This document shows positions 1-10,432 of a stretch of DNA of 64,000 nucleotides, one piece after another. Each line of letters starts with the position of its first letter. Within the stretch, counting starts at the first letter, position 1. The stretch lies in NCBI RefSeq assembly GCF_003711515.1, contig NW_021167081.1, positions 1,889,170 through 1,953,169 on the forward strand, written 5' to 3'. The stretch comes from Sodiomyces alkalinus F11 (taxonomy: Eukaryota > Ascomycota > Sordariomycetes > Glomerellales > Plectosphaerellaceae). The notes under the pieces are model-generated. The model ran no database searches. It worked only from the letters and a program-made list of their open reading frames with translations, and was not told the DNA's origin. A program made the position numbers and the translations under genes.

Positions 1-69
1 CCCCCCCAACATTGATTCCGACCCAAAGTGTTCGAGCACTAACCATGCCGAATTAACCATTGCCGCCAG

Positions 70-2840
70 ATCTTGACCATTCTGATCCTCAATGCCGTCG
101 TCGGTGTCTCGCAAGAGAGCAGCGCCGAGAAAGCCATCGCGGCACTCCAAGAATATTCGGCCAACGAGGCCAATGTCCTACGAAATGGTCTGGTCACTCG
201 CATCAAGGCGGAGGAGTTGGTTCCTGGCGATATCATCATTGTCAATGTTGGTGACCGTGTGCCCGCCGACTGCCGCGTCATCTCTATCGAAAGCAACGCC
301 TTTGCCGTGGACCAGGCAATCCTTACGGGAGAGAGCGAGAGTGTCGGCAAGGACCATACCGCCGTCCTCCAAGATGAGAAGGCTGTGTTGCAAGACCAGA
401 TCAACATTCTGTTCTCGGGTACCACTGTGGTTGTCGGCCGCGCAAAAGCCGTCGTTGTCTTGACCGGCGCCGATACGGCCATTGGCGACATTCACGAGAG
501 CATCACCGCCCAAATCTCGGAGCCGACCCCCCTGAAGCAGAAGCTTAATGATTTCGGCGACAGTTTGGCCAAGGTCATTACCGTCATCTGCATCCTGGTT
601 TGGCTTATCAACATCCCTCACTTCAGCGATCCGTCCCATGGCAGCTGGACGAAGGGTGCCATTTACTACCTCAAGATTGCCGTATCTCTTGGCGTCGCCG
701 CTATTCCCGAAGGCTTGGCCGTGGTTATCACGACGTGCCTGGCCCTGGGAACTCGCAAAATGGCCACCAAGAACGCCGTTGTGCGAAGTCTTCCGTCCGT
801 CGAAACCCTCGGCAGCTGTAGTGTCATTTGTTCCGACAAGACCGGTACCTTGACCACCAATCAAATGAGTGTCAGCAGAGCTGTCTATATCAACGACGCC
901 GGAACCGGTCTCGTGGAGCTCGAGGTTGAGGGAACAACTTTCTGTCCGAGGGGTGCGATCCAGCTCAACGGCCAGAAGGTAGTTGAGCTGCCCCGCACCT
1001 CGTCCACCGTTCGCCAGATGACCGAAGTCGCTGCTCTCTGCAACGACTCGAAGCTTGCGTACGATGCCAAATCTGGTGTCTATTCTATCATCGGAGAGCC
1101 CACTGAAGGCGCTTTGCGAGTTCTGGCCGAGAAGCTGGGCCCTACCGCACCGGAAAATGCTTCACCCGACACCCTCCTGCATCACGCCAGTGCTCACTAC
1201 GAGAGGAGCTGCCCTAGACTTGCTACGTACGAATTCTCTCGGGACCGTAAAAGCATGTCAGTTCTTATTCAGAATGGCAAGGAGCAAAAGCTACTCGTCA
1301 AAGGTGCCCCCGAGACTGTCCTTGAACGTTGTTCCCATGCCCTTGTCGGAGCGGATGGTAAGCGGAAGCCGTTGGACCGGTCGCTCGCTGAGCTCATCTT
1401 GAAGGAGATCACCGAGTACGGTAACCAGGGTTTGCGTGTCATTGCCCTCGCCAGCGTCGACAATGTGAGTGGCCATCCCCTTCTGAAGTCGGCCAAGTCG
1501 ACGGCCGAATACGCCCAGATTGAGCAAGACATGACTTTTCTGGGTCTTGTTGGCATGTTGGATCCTCCTCGGGTGGAGGTTGCCGCTTCGATTCGGAAGT
1601 GCAGAGACGCGGGCATTCGTGTCATTGTGATCACTGGAGACAACCGCAACACGGCTGAGAGCATCTGCCGTCAGATTGGCGTCTTCGGTCCGGACGAGGA
1701 CCTCAAGGGCAAGAGCTACACCGGGCGTGAGTTCGATAACTTGTCGTCCCAGGAAGCCCTGGAAGTCGTCAAGACGGCCTCCCTCTTCTCTCGCGTTGAG
1801 CCCAGCCACAAGTCCAAGCTGGTCGACCTGCTCCAACAGCACGGCGAAGTGGTGGCCATGACTGGTGACGGCGTCAATGACGCGCCTGCTCTCAAGAAGG
1901 CCGACATCGGCGTCGCTATGGGCTCGGGCACCGACGTGGCCAAACTCGCCGCCGACATGGTATTGGCCGATGACAACTTCGCTACCATCGAAATCGCCAT
2001 CGAGGAGGGTCGTTCCATCTACAACAACACCCAGCAGTTCATTCGCTACCTGATCTCGTCCAACATTGGCGAGGTCGTGTCCATCTTCTTGACCGCCGCC
2101 ATCGGTATGCCCGAAGCTTTGATTCCCGTTCAGCTCCTTTGGGTCAACCTCGTTACCGACGGGCTTCCTGCCACGGCTCTGTCCTTCAACCCCCCTGACA
2201 ACGACATCATGAAGCGCAAACCTCGCAAGCGTGACGAGGCCCTGATCGGCGGTTGGCTCTTCATCCGATACCTCATCATCGGCACGTACGTCGGATTAGC
2301 CACTGTGGCCGGATACGCCTGGTGGTTCATGTACAATCCCGAGGGACCCCAGATCACCTTCAGTCAGCTGACTCGGTTCCATCGCTGCTCCACCGAATTT
2401 CCGGAAATCGGCTGCCAGATGTTTAACAACGATATGGCCAAGTCGGCCACGACCGTCTCCCTGTCGATTCTCGTCGTCATCGAGATGCTCAACGCCATGA
2501 ATGCGCTGTCCTCTAGCGAGTCTCTGCTTACCCTCCCCCTCTGGGAGAACATGATGCTTGTCTATGCCATCTCACTCTCCATGGCTCTGCACTTTGCTCT
2601 GCTCTATACGCCGGTCTTGCAACAGTTGTTCTCGATTCTTCCCTTGAGCTGGTTGGAATGGAAGGCTGTTCTCTGGATCAGTGCGCCTGTCATGTGAGTT
2701 GACGTTCCTCTCCCTTTTCTTCTTACCAATTGCTAACTTGTTGATACAGCTTGATTGATGAGTGTCTCAAATTCATTGAGCGGAGATTCTTCATGCAGTC
2801 GGCACATGTAGAGCGGATTGAAGCAAAAAAGAACAAGTAG
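70..2840 (+). CDS. nca-1: SERCA-type P-type Ca2+-ATPase (5' end outside window)
   Basis: ATP-driven Ca2+ pump of the ER/SR type (P2A), moving cytosolic Ca2+ into the secretory pathway. The window opens inside an intron: a CACTAAC branch point near 36 and CAG at 67-69 give an exon start at 70, so the N-terminal region before [12 protein letters not shown] is missing. The spliced model is 70..2693 joined to 2750..2840; the last intron has GTGAGT, TGCTAAC and ACAG. Visible motifs are TGES (325-336), PEGLA of M4 (706-720), the phosphorylation site DKTGT (835-849), KGAPE of the nucleotide-binding domain (about 1300) and TGDGVNDAP of the hinge (from 1861), followed by the C-terminal membrane segments. 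The protein ends KKNK, which fits a KKxx-type ER retrieval signal. It closely resembles the Neurospora NCA-1 group; the symbol is by family. Family assignment is secure; the missing 5' exons cannot be described. Confidence 0.95.
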
Positions 2841-3244
2841 ACGAGGCCCAAATACACGTGTATGTAGACGGTCACTTTAGTTAAAAATCGATAGACGAAT
2901 CTAGCACATAGCATTATATACAGTCCACTCCGTCAAAGGAGAGGGATATGCTGGGCAATGTTGGCGAAGTCCTGCCGAAGAGGCATCATGTCAAGGCGGG
3001 CGTCTGATTCTTGGTAATCTCGTCGTTCAACGCGAAAGCGTGATAGATACCGTCAGTTCTATTGTGATCGACGGCGCGTTCTGTTGGTACCGACGGTAAA
3101 AACTGTTAAATAGTCCCCTTCCGGGAACGGACCAGCTAGCTGTATGCCCGGATAATTTTCCCCGGATGCTCTTATCCTCCTTCTCGCACAACTAACCGGC
3201 CTTCCTCTGCCTTGGGCCGGTACAAACAAGTAGGGGTTCGAGCA
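2841..3244. other. Convergent intergenic spacer
   Basis: About 400 bp between the convergent Ca2+-ATPase and PUP3 stop codons. It presumably holds both 3' UTRs. I see no ORF or RNA gene. Confidence 0.6.
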
Positions 3245-4092
3245 TTAATCTTGCCTGCCCTTCAGTAACCTTTTGGTGACCTTATCCTTCTCGATAATAT
3301 AGACATGGGCGCCCCAACCGGAGAGAGCATCTCGGTCCACGGCGTTGAGAAGCGCCTGGGATATGGTTTCAAACAGCTCCTCGGGACCCTGTGAAAGCGG
3401 TGCCAGGCAAAAGGAATTAGCTTTCAGGCATCCCAGAGGCGAGAGAGAGAGAGAGAGAGAGAGAGATTGGAAAGGAAAAAAAAAACGCACCAGATCGGGC
3501 TCCCACAAGCTCTCGCACATGCCGAACAGCTGTTCAGAGGCGGTTCCAGAAACGATAAAGTCCTTGGCGAAATCGATGCAGCCGATGCTGTCGAAGCCGC
3601 AGATGAAGGGCTGGCCAGTCTTGGGTTCGAGACCGGCCACGACGGGGGAGACGAAGTAAGGGCCGAAGCGACGCTCATAGAGAGATGAGGAGACGAGGTT
3701 GGCGAAGGTGCGGGGGGCGATGTTGCGCTCCTCGCGCAGGCGGTACATGTTGGTCTTGTAGCGGAAGAGGTCGGCGACGGTGGTCACGTCGGTGGCAAGA
3801 CCGGTGAGGCCGAGGAAGACGTCCCCGTACTGGAAGATCTTGGGGAAGTTGTTGGAGACGGTCAGGGCCTGGAGGCCGAGGCGGAGATCGCAGGCTACGG
3901 CGACGCAGTCCTTGCCGACCATGGCGACGCAGGCGCCGCCATCTGGGAATCGTTAGACCAGGCGCGAGACAGAATACGCGAGGGTTGAATGAGACGAACT
4001 TATGGAGAAGGGAGAAGACTTGAGTCAGACGTTAGCTGGGAGCCAGTTGGACGAGGAAACAGGAGAGATGGGAGGAGGATGCGAGTTACCAT
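3245..4092 (-). CDS. pup3: 20S proteasome subunit beta-3 (PUP3/PSMB3)
   Basis: Non-catalytic beta-3 subunit of the 20S proteasome core. The model is complement(3245..3388, 3491..3942, 4000..4018, 4090..4092), giving 205 residues, the usual family length. The start exon is the ATG alone, followed by a 19-nt exon. Together with the next exon they read MSSPFSINGGACVAMVGKDC, the expected fungal N-terminus. Intron 1 (71 nt) has GTAACT, GCTAAC and AAG; intron 2 (57 nt) has GTTCGT, TCTAAC and CAG. Intron 3 (3389-3490, 102 nt) is a multiple of three with no in-frame stop, so a continuous ORF runs through it. Removing it restores the conserved CESLWEPDLGPEELFETISQ junction. Motifs include GLATDVTTVADLF, SSSLYERRFGPYF and IIEKDKVTKR. 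Family is certain; the first two exons rest on splice signals and family fit. Confidence 0.93.
3441..3466. repeat. (GA)13 microsatellite in PUP3 intron 3
   Basis: Thirteen perfect GA units (CT on the coding strand) lie inside the 102-nt intron, next to an A-rich run at 3476-3485. On the coding strand this is a long pyrimidine tract. If the intron is retained it encodes a Ser-Leu run. Confidence 0.95.
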
Positions 4093-5051
4093 CTGGGGCA
4101 CTTAGTCGACCGGAGGGCTGACTATCTAACAGAGGAAGGGAAGCTATCCGACAGCGCCCCCTCGTCGTCTCGTCGATATAATGATGGAATGAGCGTGGCA
4201 CTCGTCGTTACCGTCGTCACTTGTCGTTGTCGTCCCACGGTGGTCTTGTGCTGAAGCGAATTGGACGTCGTCGAGATGGATGGATTCAAAGCTCTGGTGT
4301 CGAGAGTAACAGCAAGCTGGGAGCAAGGCAAACGTGACATGGCGCGGCAGCTGGACTGGGTCCACAGTTGTAAGGCTCGTCGCAAACATGATTGGACCGA
4401 GCTTCCCTCGCAAGTGCTTGGGTAGGCTCAATGTACCGTGTCTGTACTTTAATTACGACATAACTGCATGGCTTGCCGTGTGTGGCCGAAGTAATACTTT
4501 GTAGTTACTTTGTACGGATCAGACTTGCGGCGCAGGTAAGCTACGAAGTACACTACTTCGTCTGCTACGGGGCAGAACATCATGTCGAGGTACCCAGTTT
4601 GGCCGGCAGACACGGTAAGGAGAAACCCGCAGAACTATCCGTATGTGAACATAAGGTCTAGGTAAGGTAGGTAATGAGGATGGAGCCGCCTACCTTTTGC
4701 GTACCTTGCCTTCGCTGTCATACTGATGCCAAAACTTAAGCCAAGCATAACGCGTACTCTCGGTGCCTCGACCAAGCCTTCTTTCTTTTTCTCCCAGGTT
4801 CGACTCGAGTGCTGCATAACCTAAAAAGCAGTTGAGCATAGGTACTCGTGTCCTATGACGATAGTCAGAAGAATACCCCGCTATTAAGCAGAGACTCTGT
4901 CCGACCACCACGACAACATATTACTGCATACCTTCACAGGCCGACACGTCCGAGGTAGTTGGTAACGGGGCGGTCGATCAACCTCTTATTTCCCGTCCCG
5001 AGACTTCACCATACGTTTGGATCAACCAACGCAGCAGCTTATTCCGCTACG
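4093..5051. promoter_or_regulatory. Divergent upstream region of PUP3 and UBX gene
   Basis: About 960 bp between two divergent start codons, so it must hold both promoters and 5' UTRs. I see no convincing gene. It contains TACGAAGTA at 4542-4550, one of a dispersed set in this window, and several AGGTA-type repeats near 4660-4700. No factor can be assigned to these. Confidence 0.5.
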
Positions 5052-6664
5052 ATGGCCTCGCATGTAACTGTCATCGGTACAGACCTGCGCCGGGCAACGG
5101 TCAAGGTCACACCAGGCACCTACATGACGGACGTTCTTCAGGAGGCCTGCAAGAAGCTTGGTCTTCCAGCGGATAAGTATCTTTTGAAGTAAGTATCTCA
5201 ACTCGACACATCGGCCGTTCTTCCAAGACCGGTGCTAACCGTTGTCATCCTTCCAGACACAAGCAGAAGAACGTCGACCTGTCCATCGTCTGGCGACAAG
5301 CTGGGCTTAGCCCCGGCGCGAAACTTGAACTTGTTCAGAAATCGAAAACACCGTCTGCCGTTTCGGTCGCACTTCAACTCCCTCCTCCGGAATCCAGCGT
5401 CACACCCAATGGTCGCTTGGTGGAGAAGTTGCCTAGTGATCTGTCCGTATGGCAAGTGCTGCGCCAGTTCGAGAGCGGGAACGCCAGCCAGGGGAAGAAC
5501 TTGAACCTTACTGCACGCGGGGTCGCCAACATCGATACCGGGGCAAAGAGCGGGAGTGGCCAGCTCTATTACGAGACGCCAGTACTCAATATCATGGGGA
5601 GAGAGCTGGCTTCCTTTTCGGACTTCCAGAAGACCTTGTCACAGCTGGGGTACAATTCGGGAAGCGTTCTGATGCGCCTGTCATTCAGGTTGACGGAAAA
5701 GACACTATATGAGGCTATGAGCGAGATCAGCCAGCACTTCCCCGACGTCGAGACGCCTCGCAAGGAACCGACCACGGCCAGCTCTGCATCCACGGCCATG
5801 CCAGCCCCAACTCTCGGTGAAGACTCTACACCACCATCCGTCCCGACATCAGAGGAACAAGATCGCACCAAGGCAGAAAGTGAGGACACCGCGAAGGAAC
5901 CATCAGAAAGTACCGCTCCGGCCGCCTCGACAGAACAGTCCCACTCTGTGGGAGGAGATACCATGGATGTAGACTACCCCGGTCCTTCCGATCCGTTACA
6001 GCCAGTCGGTGTCTTCCAGGCCCCAACAGGCACCACCCCGGCCGCAGCTCTGGCGGCGGTTTCAGAGACCGACTTCAGCCCTACCGTCGCCCACGCTCAG
6101 CTTCATCAAATCCGCCTGCAGCAGGCGTCCCAGAATAAGCGCCTTTTATCGGACAAGGAGCTCGAGGACCGAGCAAATGCTGAAAAAGCCAGACTTGCCT
6201 CCGTCTCTTCCGTTGCCATCAAAGTGCGGTTCCCTGACAACACCTCAGCTCAATGGTCTTTCGGTCCCGAGGCCACAGGAGCATTGCTGTACAAAGCGGT
6301 ACGCTCCGTAATGGCACACGACAGCCAGCCTTTCAAGCTTGTCCTTCCCGGAACCAGAACAATCATTACAAATTCTGACAATGCGGATTATCGCCTCGTT
6401 CACAATTATAAGCTGACGCGGAACGTACTCGTCAACTTCATTTGGGATAGCACCGTCTCAGTTGACGTTCGGAAACAGCCATTCCTCAAGGGAAGCATCG
6501 CACAACAGGCAAAAGCCGTCCAAGTGCCAGATATACCCCAAGAGGCAGATGATAGCAAGGAAAGCGGACGGGCAGTACAGCCATCCAAGCCGGAGAGCAA
6601 CGACCGGACTGAGCGTGTGGCTAAGAAGCTCCCCAAGTGGTTTAAGCTTCCAGGCAAGAAATAG
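5052..6664 (+). CDS. UBX domain protein, TUG/ASPSCR1/Ubx4-like
   Basis: Probable Cdc48/p97 cofactor. The model 5052..5188 joined to 5257..6664 gives 514 residues; the 68-nt intron has GTAAGT, GCTAAC and CCAG. The N-terminus (about residues 1-85) resembles the TUG ubiquitin-like fold, with motifs such as VTPGTYMTDVLQEACKKLGL and VDLSIVWRQAGLSPGAKLEL. The middle (about 200-310) is a low-complexity Ser/Thr/Pro/Glu linker. A charged helix, RLLSDKELEDRANAEKARLA, precedes a UBX-like domain at about 364-450 (VAIKVRFPDNTSAQWSFGPE and a later FKLVLPG segment). The C-terminus is basic (KKLPKWFKLPGKK). Known family members bind p97 and act in protein quality control or vesicle trafficking; which role applies here is inference. 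The start is the first ATG that gives the conserved N-terminus. Confidence 0.9.
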
Positions 6665-7010
6665 CGATAGCGAAGTTGATACGAGGCACATAATACATCT
6701 GATGCCCAAACTCACGAATCATAACGTATCATTACAAGTCACGTATCCTTTGGTTTCATGGGTTTCATGATGCGCCATGGGACAAGCTCTGATCTTTTAA
6801 GATGTGTATTGCTTGGTATTTTTCTTTTTCATGTCATGACCAGCTGCCACTTGCTATTTGGTGTGGCAGAAGAAGCGCGTGGAATTCCCCAGCGAGTCCT
6901 GACGGCGGGGACTCCAACAAAAGATCCGTCTTTTATAGACCGCACGCCGAGACCATGATTGAAAATAATAAAACGTCCCACATATCATCCCCAATCGTTC
7001 GTGACATAGT
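6665..7010. other. Convergent intergenic spacer
   Basis: About 350 bp between the stop codons of the UBX gene and eL36, presumably both 3' UTRs. No feature was recognised. Confidence 0.6.
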
Positions 7011-7814
7011 TTACTCGCGGCCAGTGCGGCGGGACTCGGCAATCACGCCCTGGAGCTCATCGACCTTCTTCTTGGCGCGGCCGAAGGTACCGAGCTAAGT
7101 GGAAAGAAAGACACCAAGTCAGCATGCGATATGATAGGATGGAATACTAGCAGCTGAGGCTGCTTCTCGTGTTCGACTCACCCTCTTCTTGGCCAGCTTG
7201 CGGGCGCGCTTGTCCTGGCTGTTGCGGAGCAGTTCGATAACGCGGCGCTCGTAGGGGGAAAGACTGTTGTTGAGAGAACTGGTTCAGCACACATTCCATC
7301 GCCTTTTGCGAAACTAGTTACTGTAGAAACAGGCCCTCCCGAGCTCGATCGTCGGCCAAGCATAAGAATGCTTTATGAAGCGTTGGCCGCTTCCACCAAT
7401 TCCTCCTGCTTAGCAGCCGATCGAAGTCGGGGGCCGTCCAACTAGAAATGTAACAGTCCAGTAAGAAAAGTGGTACTCACCCAGAGACCTCCCGGACAAT
7501 GTCCCTCACGAAGGCAGTGCGCTTGCTGAGACGGCCCTTGAGCGACGAGACGCGGGGCTTCGAGACGCGAGGGGTGGTTTTCTGTTACAAGGGAAAAGCA
7601 AAGGACCGAGTCAGCCTACTACGATGTCCATCGTCTGCAGCGGTGATGATGACATCTCGTGCCGAGAGCCCTCCTCTTCCTCTTTCGCAATATTTCAGCG
7701 AGGAGGAATCGTCGGGCGGACACGGCGCAGAGATCCTCCACGAGGTGAGACACGTACATGGCCACGGTTCAGGCCGACGGCGAGGCCGGTACGGGTGGGC
7801 TGTTCCTTCGCCAT
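7011..7814 (-). CDS. rpl36: 60S ribosomal protein eL36
   Basis: Structural protein of the large cytosolic ribosomal subunit. The model is complement(7011..7094, 7182..7263, 7481..7581, 7758..7814), 107 residues, typical for eL36. The exons join to give [19 protein letters not shown], then a [10 protein letters not shown] segment, [20 protein letters not shown], and a [20 protein letters not shown] stretch, all characteristic of the family. The three introns (176, 217 and 87 nt) have GTACGT, GTGAGT and GTGAGT donors and AG acceptors, and the phases agree (0, 2, 0). Many introns in a short highly expressed gene are common in filamentous fungi. The ATG at 7814-7812 gives the conserved AVGLN N-terminus. 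Confidence 0.95.
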
Positions 7815-8348
7815 TGTTGCCGGTGGTTGTCGGTCGACGATGGGCGGATTTGTCGAGGTGGTTGTCGTTGGGCGGATGAGGAAACGGGGAAGATAGATTT
7901 TCTGGCAGCGTGGATCGGGTACTTTGGCGGGTTTCGCAAAATTGCGTGTGGGTTTGTGGGTCACGTGTTTGTGTTAGCGATGACAGAACTAAGCATGTTC
8001 GGTACTTTCTGTAGATAAGATAAGCCTATCTCTTATCGCCTTGTTGATTCTCCAAATGGTTTAATATACCAAGGTACCTCGCTCTTTTTAACGACGGAGC
8101 CCGATGAGGCGGTCATAGTCCCTATTTCCATGGTTTGGGATAAGTGTCTAGCAAACCATGCGTTACGTATACGCGTCTTCTATTGAGAACTTATATGAAA
8201 CTTGATTGAAGACCCATCATACAAGCCAGTCTCTTCCGGCATCCCGGTGCCCTTCGAACACTGGTCCGCGGCCCTTGTCATGAGAAACAAGACTGCGAGG
8301 ATGTTCGTTTGTTCCTAGCTCCTCCCACCGGCCCGTATATCGCCACTA
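7815..8348. other. Intergenic region upstream of eL36
   Basis: About 530 bp containing the eL36 promoter and 5' UTR on its left side and the 3' end of the minus-strand secreted-protein gene on its right. No further gene is apparent. Confidence 0.5.
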
Positions 8349-8954
8349 TCAGGTTGGGACTGGAGAAAAGCTGAAGAACTGAGCCTGGACATCTGCCGCA
8401 TGGCAGTTGCTGTCGGTCCCGCATGCACGTGTGGAATTGCTGCCGCCGTCGCCGCATACAATCTCGATAGGTGCGGTTCCAGCTGCTTCGAAATCTGCCT
8501 GGCTGTTTCACGAACATCATCAGTACTCGTTGGGCAGGCGAACTGTAACAATGACTGGGCGGACGTTGTCTTGAACTTACCCTTGTTCATCCGGACAAGC
8601 CTTTTCAATCATGGTCAAAGCTGCATCCTGCCAGATGAACTGCACCAGTGGATCATTACAGGCATATCGCGCGGTCCTTCCCCCGATGATGATCGCCTCG
8701 GAGCTGGAGTTGAACTGGCAGAGTGTCGAGACGTCGGTTTCATCGTCCTGGAAATTAAACTCGAACTGGCTCAGCGTGTCACCCCCGTCGTCCGGGTTTC
8801 CAGAAAAGTTCTTGATGGTGAACTCGGCGGGGAGGGTGCACTCGTGCGCTTCAACCAGAGCTCTGATCCTCTGAGGGACGGCGGCCATATACGCCGCCAT
8901 AGCCGCGTTGACCGTCGGAGCACCCAGAAGCAAAAAGCCAAGAAGTTGGTTCAT
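8349..8954 (-). CDS. Small secreted cysteine-containing protein, unknown function
   Basis: I do not recognise a named family. The model is complement(8349..8502, 8581..8954), 175 residues. The 78-nt intron has GTAAGT, a CTGAT branch point 15 nt before the acceptor, and ACAG. The N-terminus (MNQLLGFLLLGAPTVNAAMA) looks like a signal peptide. The mature part has seven cysteines, in contexts such as AHECTL, TLCQF, YACND, KACPD, IVCGDGG, ACGTDS and NCHAAD, and possible N-glycosylation sites (NFS, NSS, NST). Size, export signal and cysteines fit a fungal small secreted or effector-like protein, but no role can be stated. An alternative acceptor (ACAG at 8543-8546) would give an implausible 38-nt intron and another C-terminus. 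I prefer the longer intron because its branch point fits and it yields a cysteine-bearing tail. Confidence 0.65.
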
Positions 8955-10432
8955 CTTGCGAATAAGCAGTTCGTTCGCGGTCGGCCTTTAATCTGTGCGT
9001 TGCGTTGCGGTAATGGTTACGATGAGAAATGCCGAAGGTCTTGCGGGTTTCCTTTTTTTCGCAGTTGAACAACCTTAAAACTCAAACAAAGCAACTGGTT
9101 CAGGGCACTCGGTACATGAATAGCATTGGGGTTCAAATCCGGATGCATGCTTCCAGGCTTTATTTGTTACTTCAACGGACAGCAAGCATATTGCCCCTTG
9201 CAGAGAGGGGAAAACCCAATAATCAAGTAGCACATTTAGACGACTAAGGACGTCACGAAAGCGGTAGGAGCCCGCTGATCTCTGGTGTATTGCCGCGCAC
9301 TTAATAGTCCAAAAAGGGAATCAACGTAACACTTAAGGGGCGAGCTATAATCCAGGCTGGCGACTTACCTATTAGCTTCCTTGCGAGGGTGCGAGTTGAT
9401 TAAGGTATCTTAGGTTATGTTTATCGTTGCCAAGGGGTGTGAGCTTCTGGAATGAAGTCAAATACTTGTTGTCTGAGCAACTACGAGATAATAAAAGATA
9501 TGCCTATGGGGAATAGACCGACAAGTACGGAAGCAAGGAGTGCCCTTACAGAGCATATAGACTAAGACATTGAGTGGCGAGTTGAAGTTACGGGGCTGTG
9601 AGTGACTGACAAGTAGCACTGATTCACACGTGTACACCGTATTATCCAATCCGTAGCCGGGCGCTTGTTGAGAGACAACCAATGACCCAGTGTATGTTGT
9701 TTGCTTTGGATATACGGTACGGAGTACTTACTCCTCTATATGAGGCGATGAAACGGTTCGTCCAAGATGAATGCTTGTGTTACTCCGTACATCTCATTAT
9801 CCCTCCAAGACCCTCGTAACGTGATGCTGTGGTGCAACACGGACAGACATACTGGTCTATACCCGACCGGTTTTCTGTCCCTCAGGCTTCCTTGATAAAG
9901 AACAGAAGTTATACTTCTTACCATCCATTACAGGTGTTGGCTACATCATTCCTTCACAGTCGAATCGAGCTTCATCCACACCTATGGATCGGCTCCAGGT
10001 CTTGGCAGCTGACTTATTTCGCGTAACCCCGGCCCCAAATGACTGAAGTGGGGGGGCTTAATAAGCTTCCAACCCCTTGCCACCAATGCATTTTTGGATC
10101 ACCTGCACCCTGGTTGCTGTGACCCAGTATTCGTAATTACTCTGTATCAACTGACCTCACCCGACCTCATGAGTTTCGCCTGCTGTCATTTCCAGTCAAT
10201 TGTCCCCAAAATCAGGTGCCTCTTAGATCTGGGCTGCTAAGCCAACAGAGATAGATATTCCCTCCATCCCAACACTAAATACGACATCCTGAAACTTCGC
10301 TTCGTCCCTGGACCTACAGCATTCAATCGCGCTCGCGAGATTGCATGCCGCAATGGGGTCGAATTCAAATGCACGACGATTCTCTTGACACTCCTAACCC
10401 CTGAATGGTCTTCATATCCATCCCTTGCAACG
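8955..10432. other. 1.5-kb intergenic region without a recognisable gene
   Basis: Contains only short ORFs with no family resemblance. It must include the promoter of the minus-strand secreted-protein gene and that of the lipase. Two copies of the 9-mer TACGGAGTA/TACTCCGTA occur at 9718-9726 and 9781-9789. Confidence 0.5.

Noticed and set aside
178..864. Long minus-strand open frame inside the Ca2+-ATPase
   Set aside because: Complement of conserved coding sequence; codon-bias shadow with no family resemblance.
8543..8580. 38-nt intron as alternative splice in the secreted-protein gene
   Set aside because: Shorter than normal fungal introns and gives an unlikely Arg-rich C-terminus; the 78-nt intron has a fitting branch point.
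8400..9068. 222-codon plus-strand frame over the secreted-protein gene
   Set aside because: Opposite-strand shadow; the minus strand has signal peptide, intron signals and cysteine pattern.
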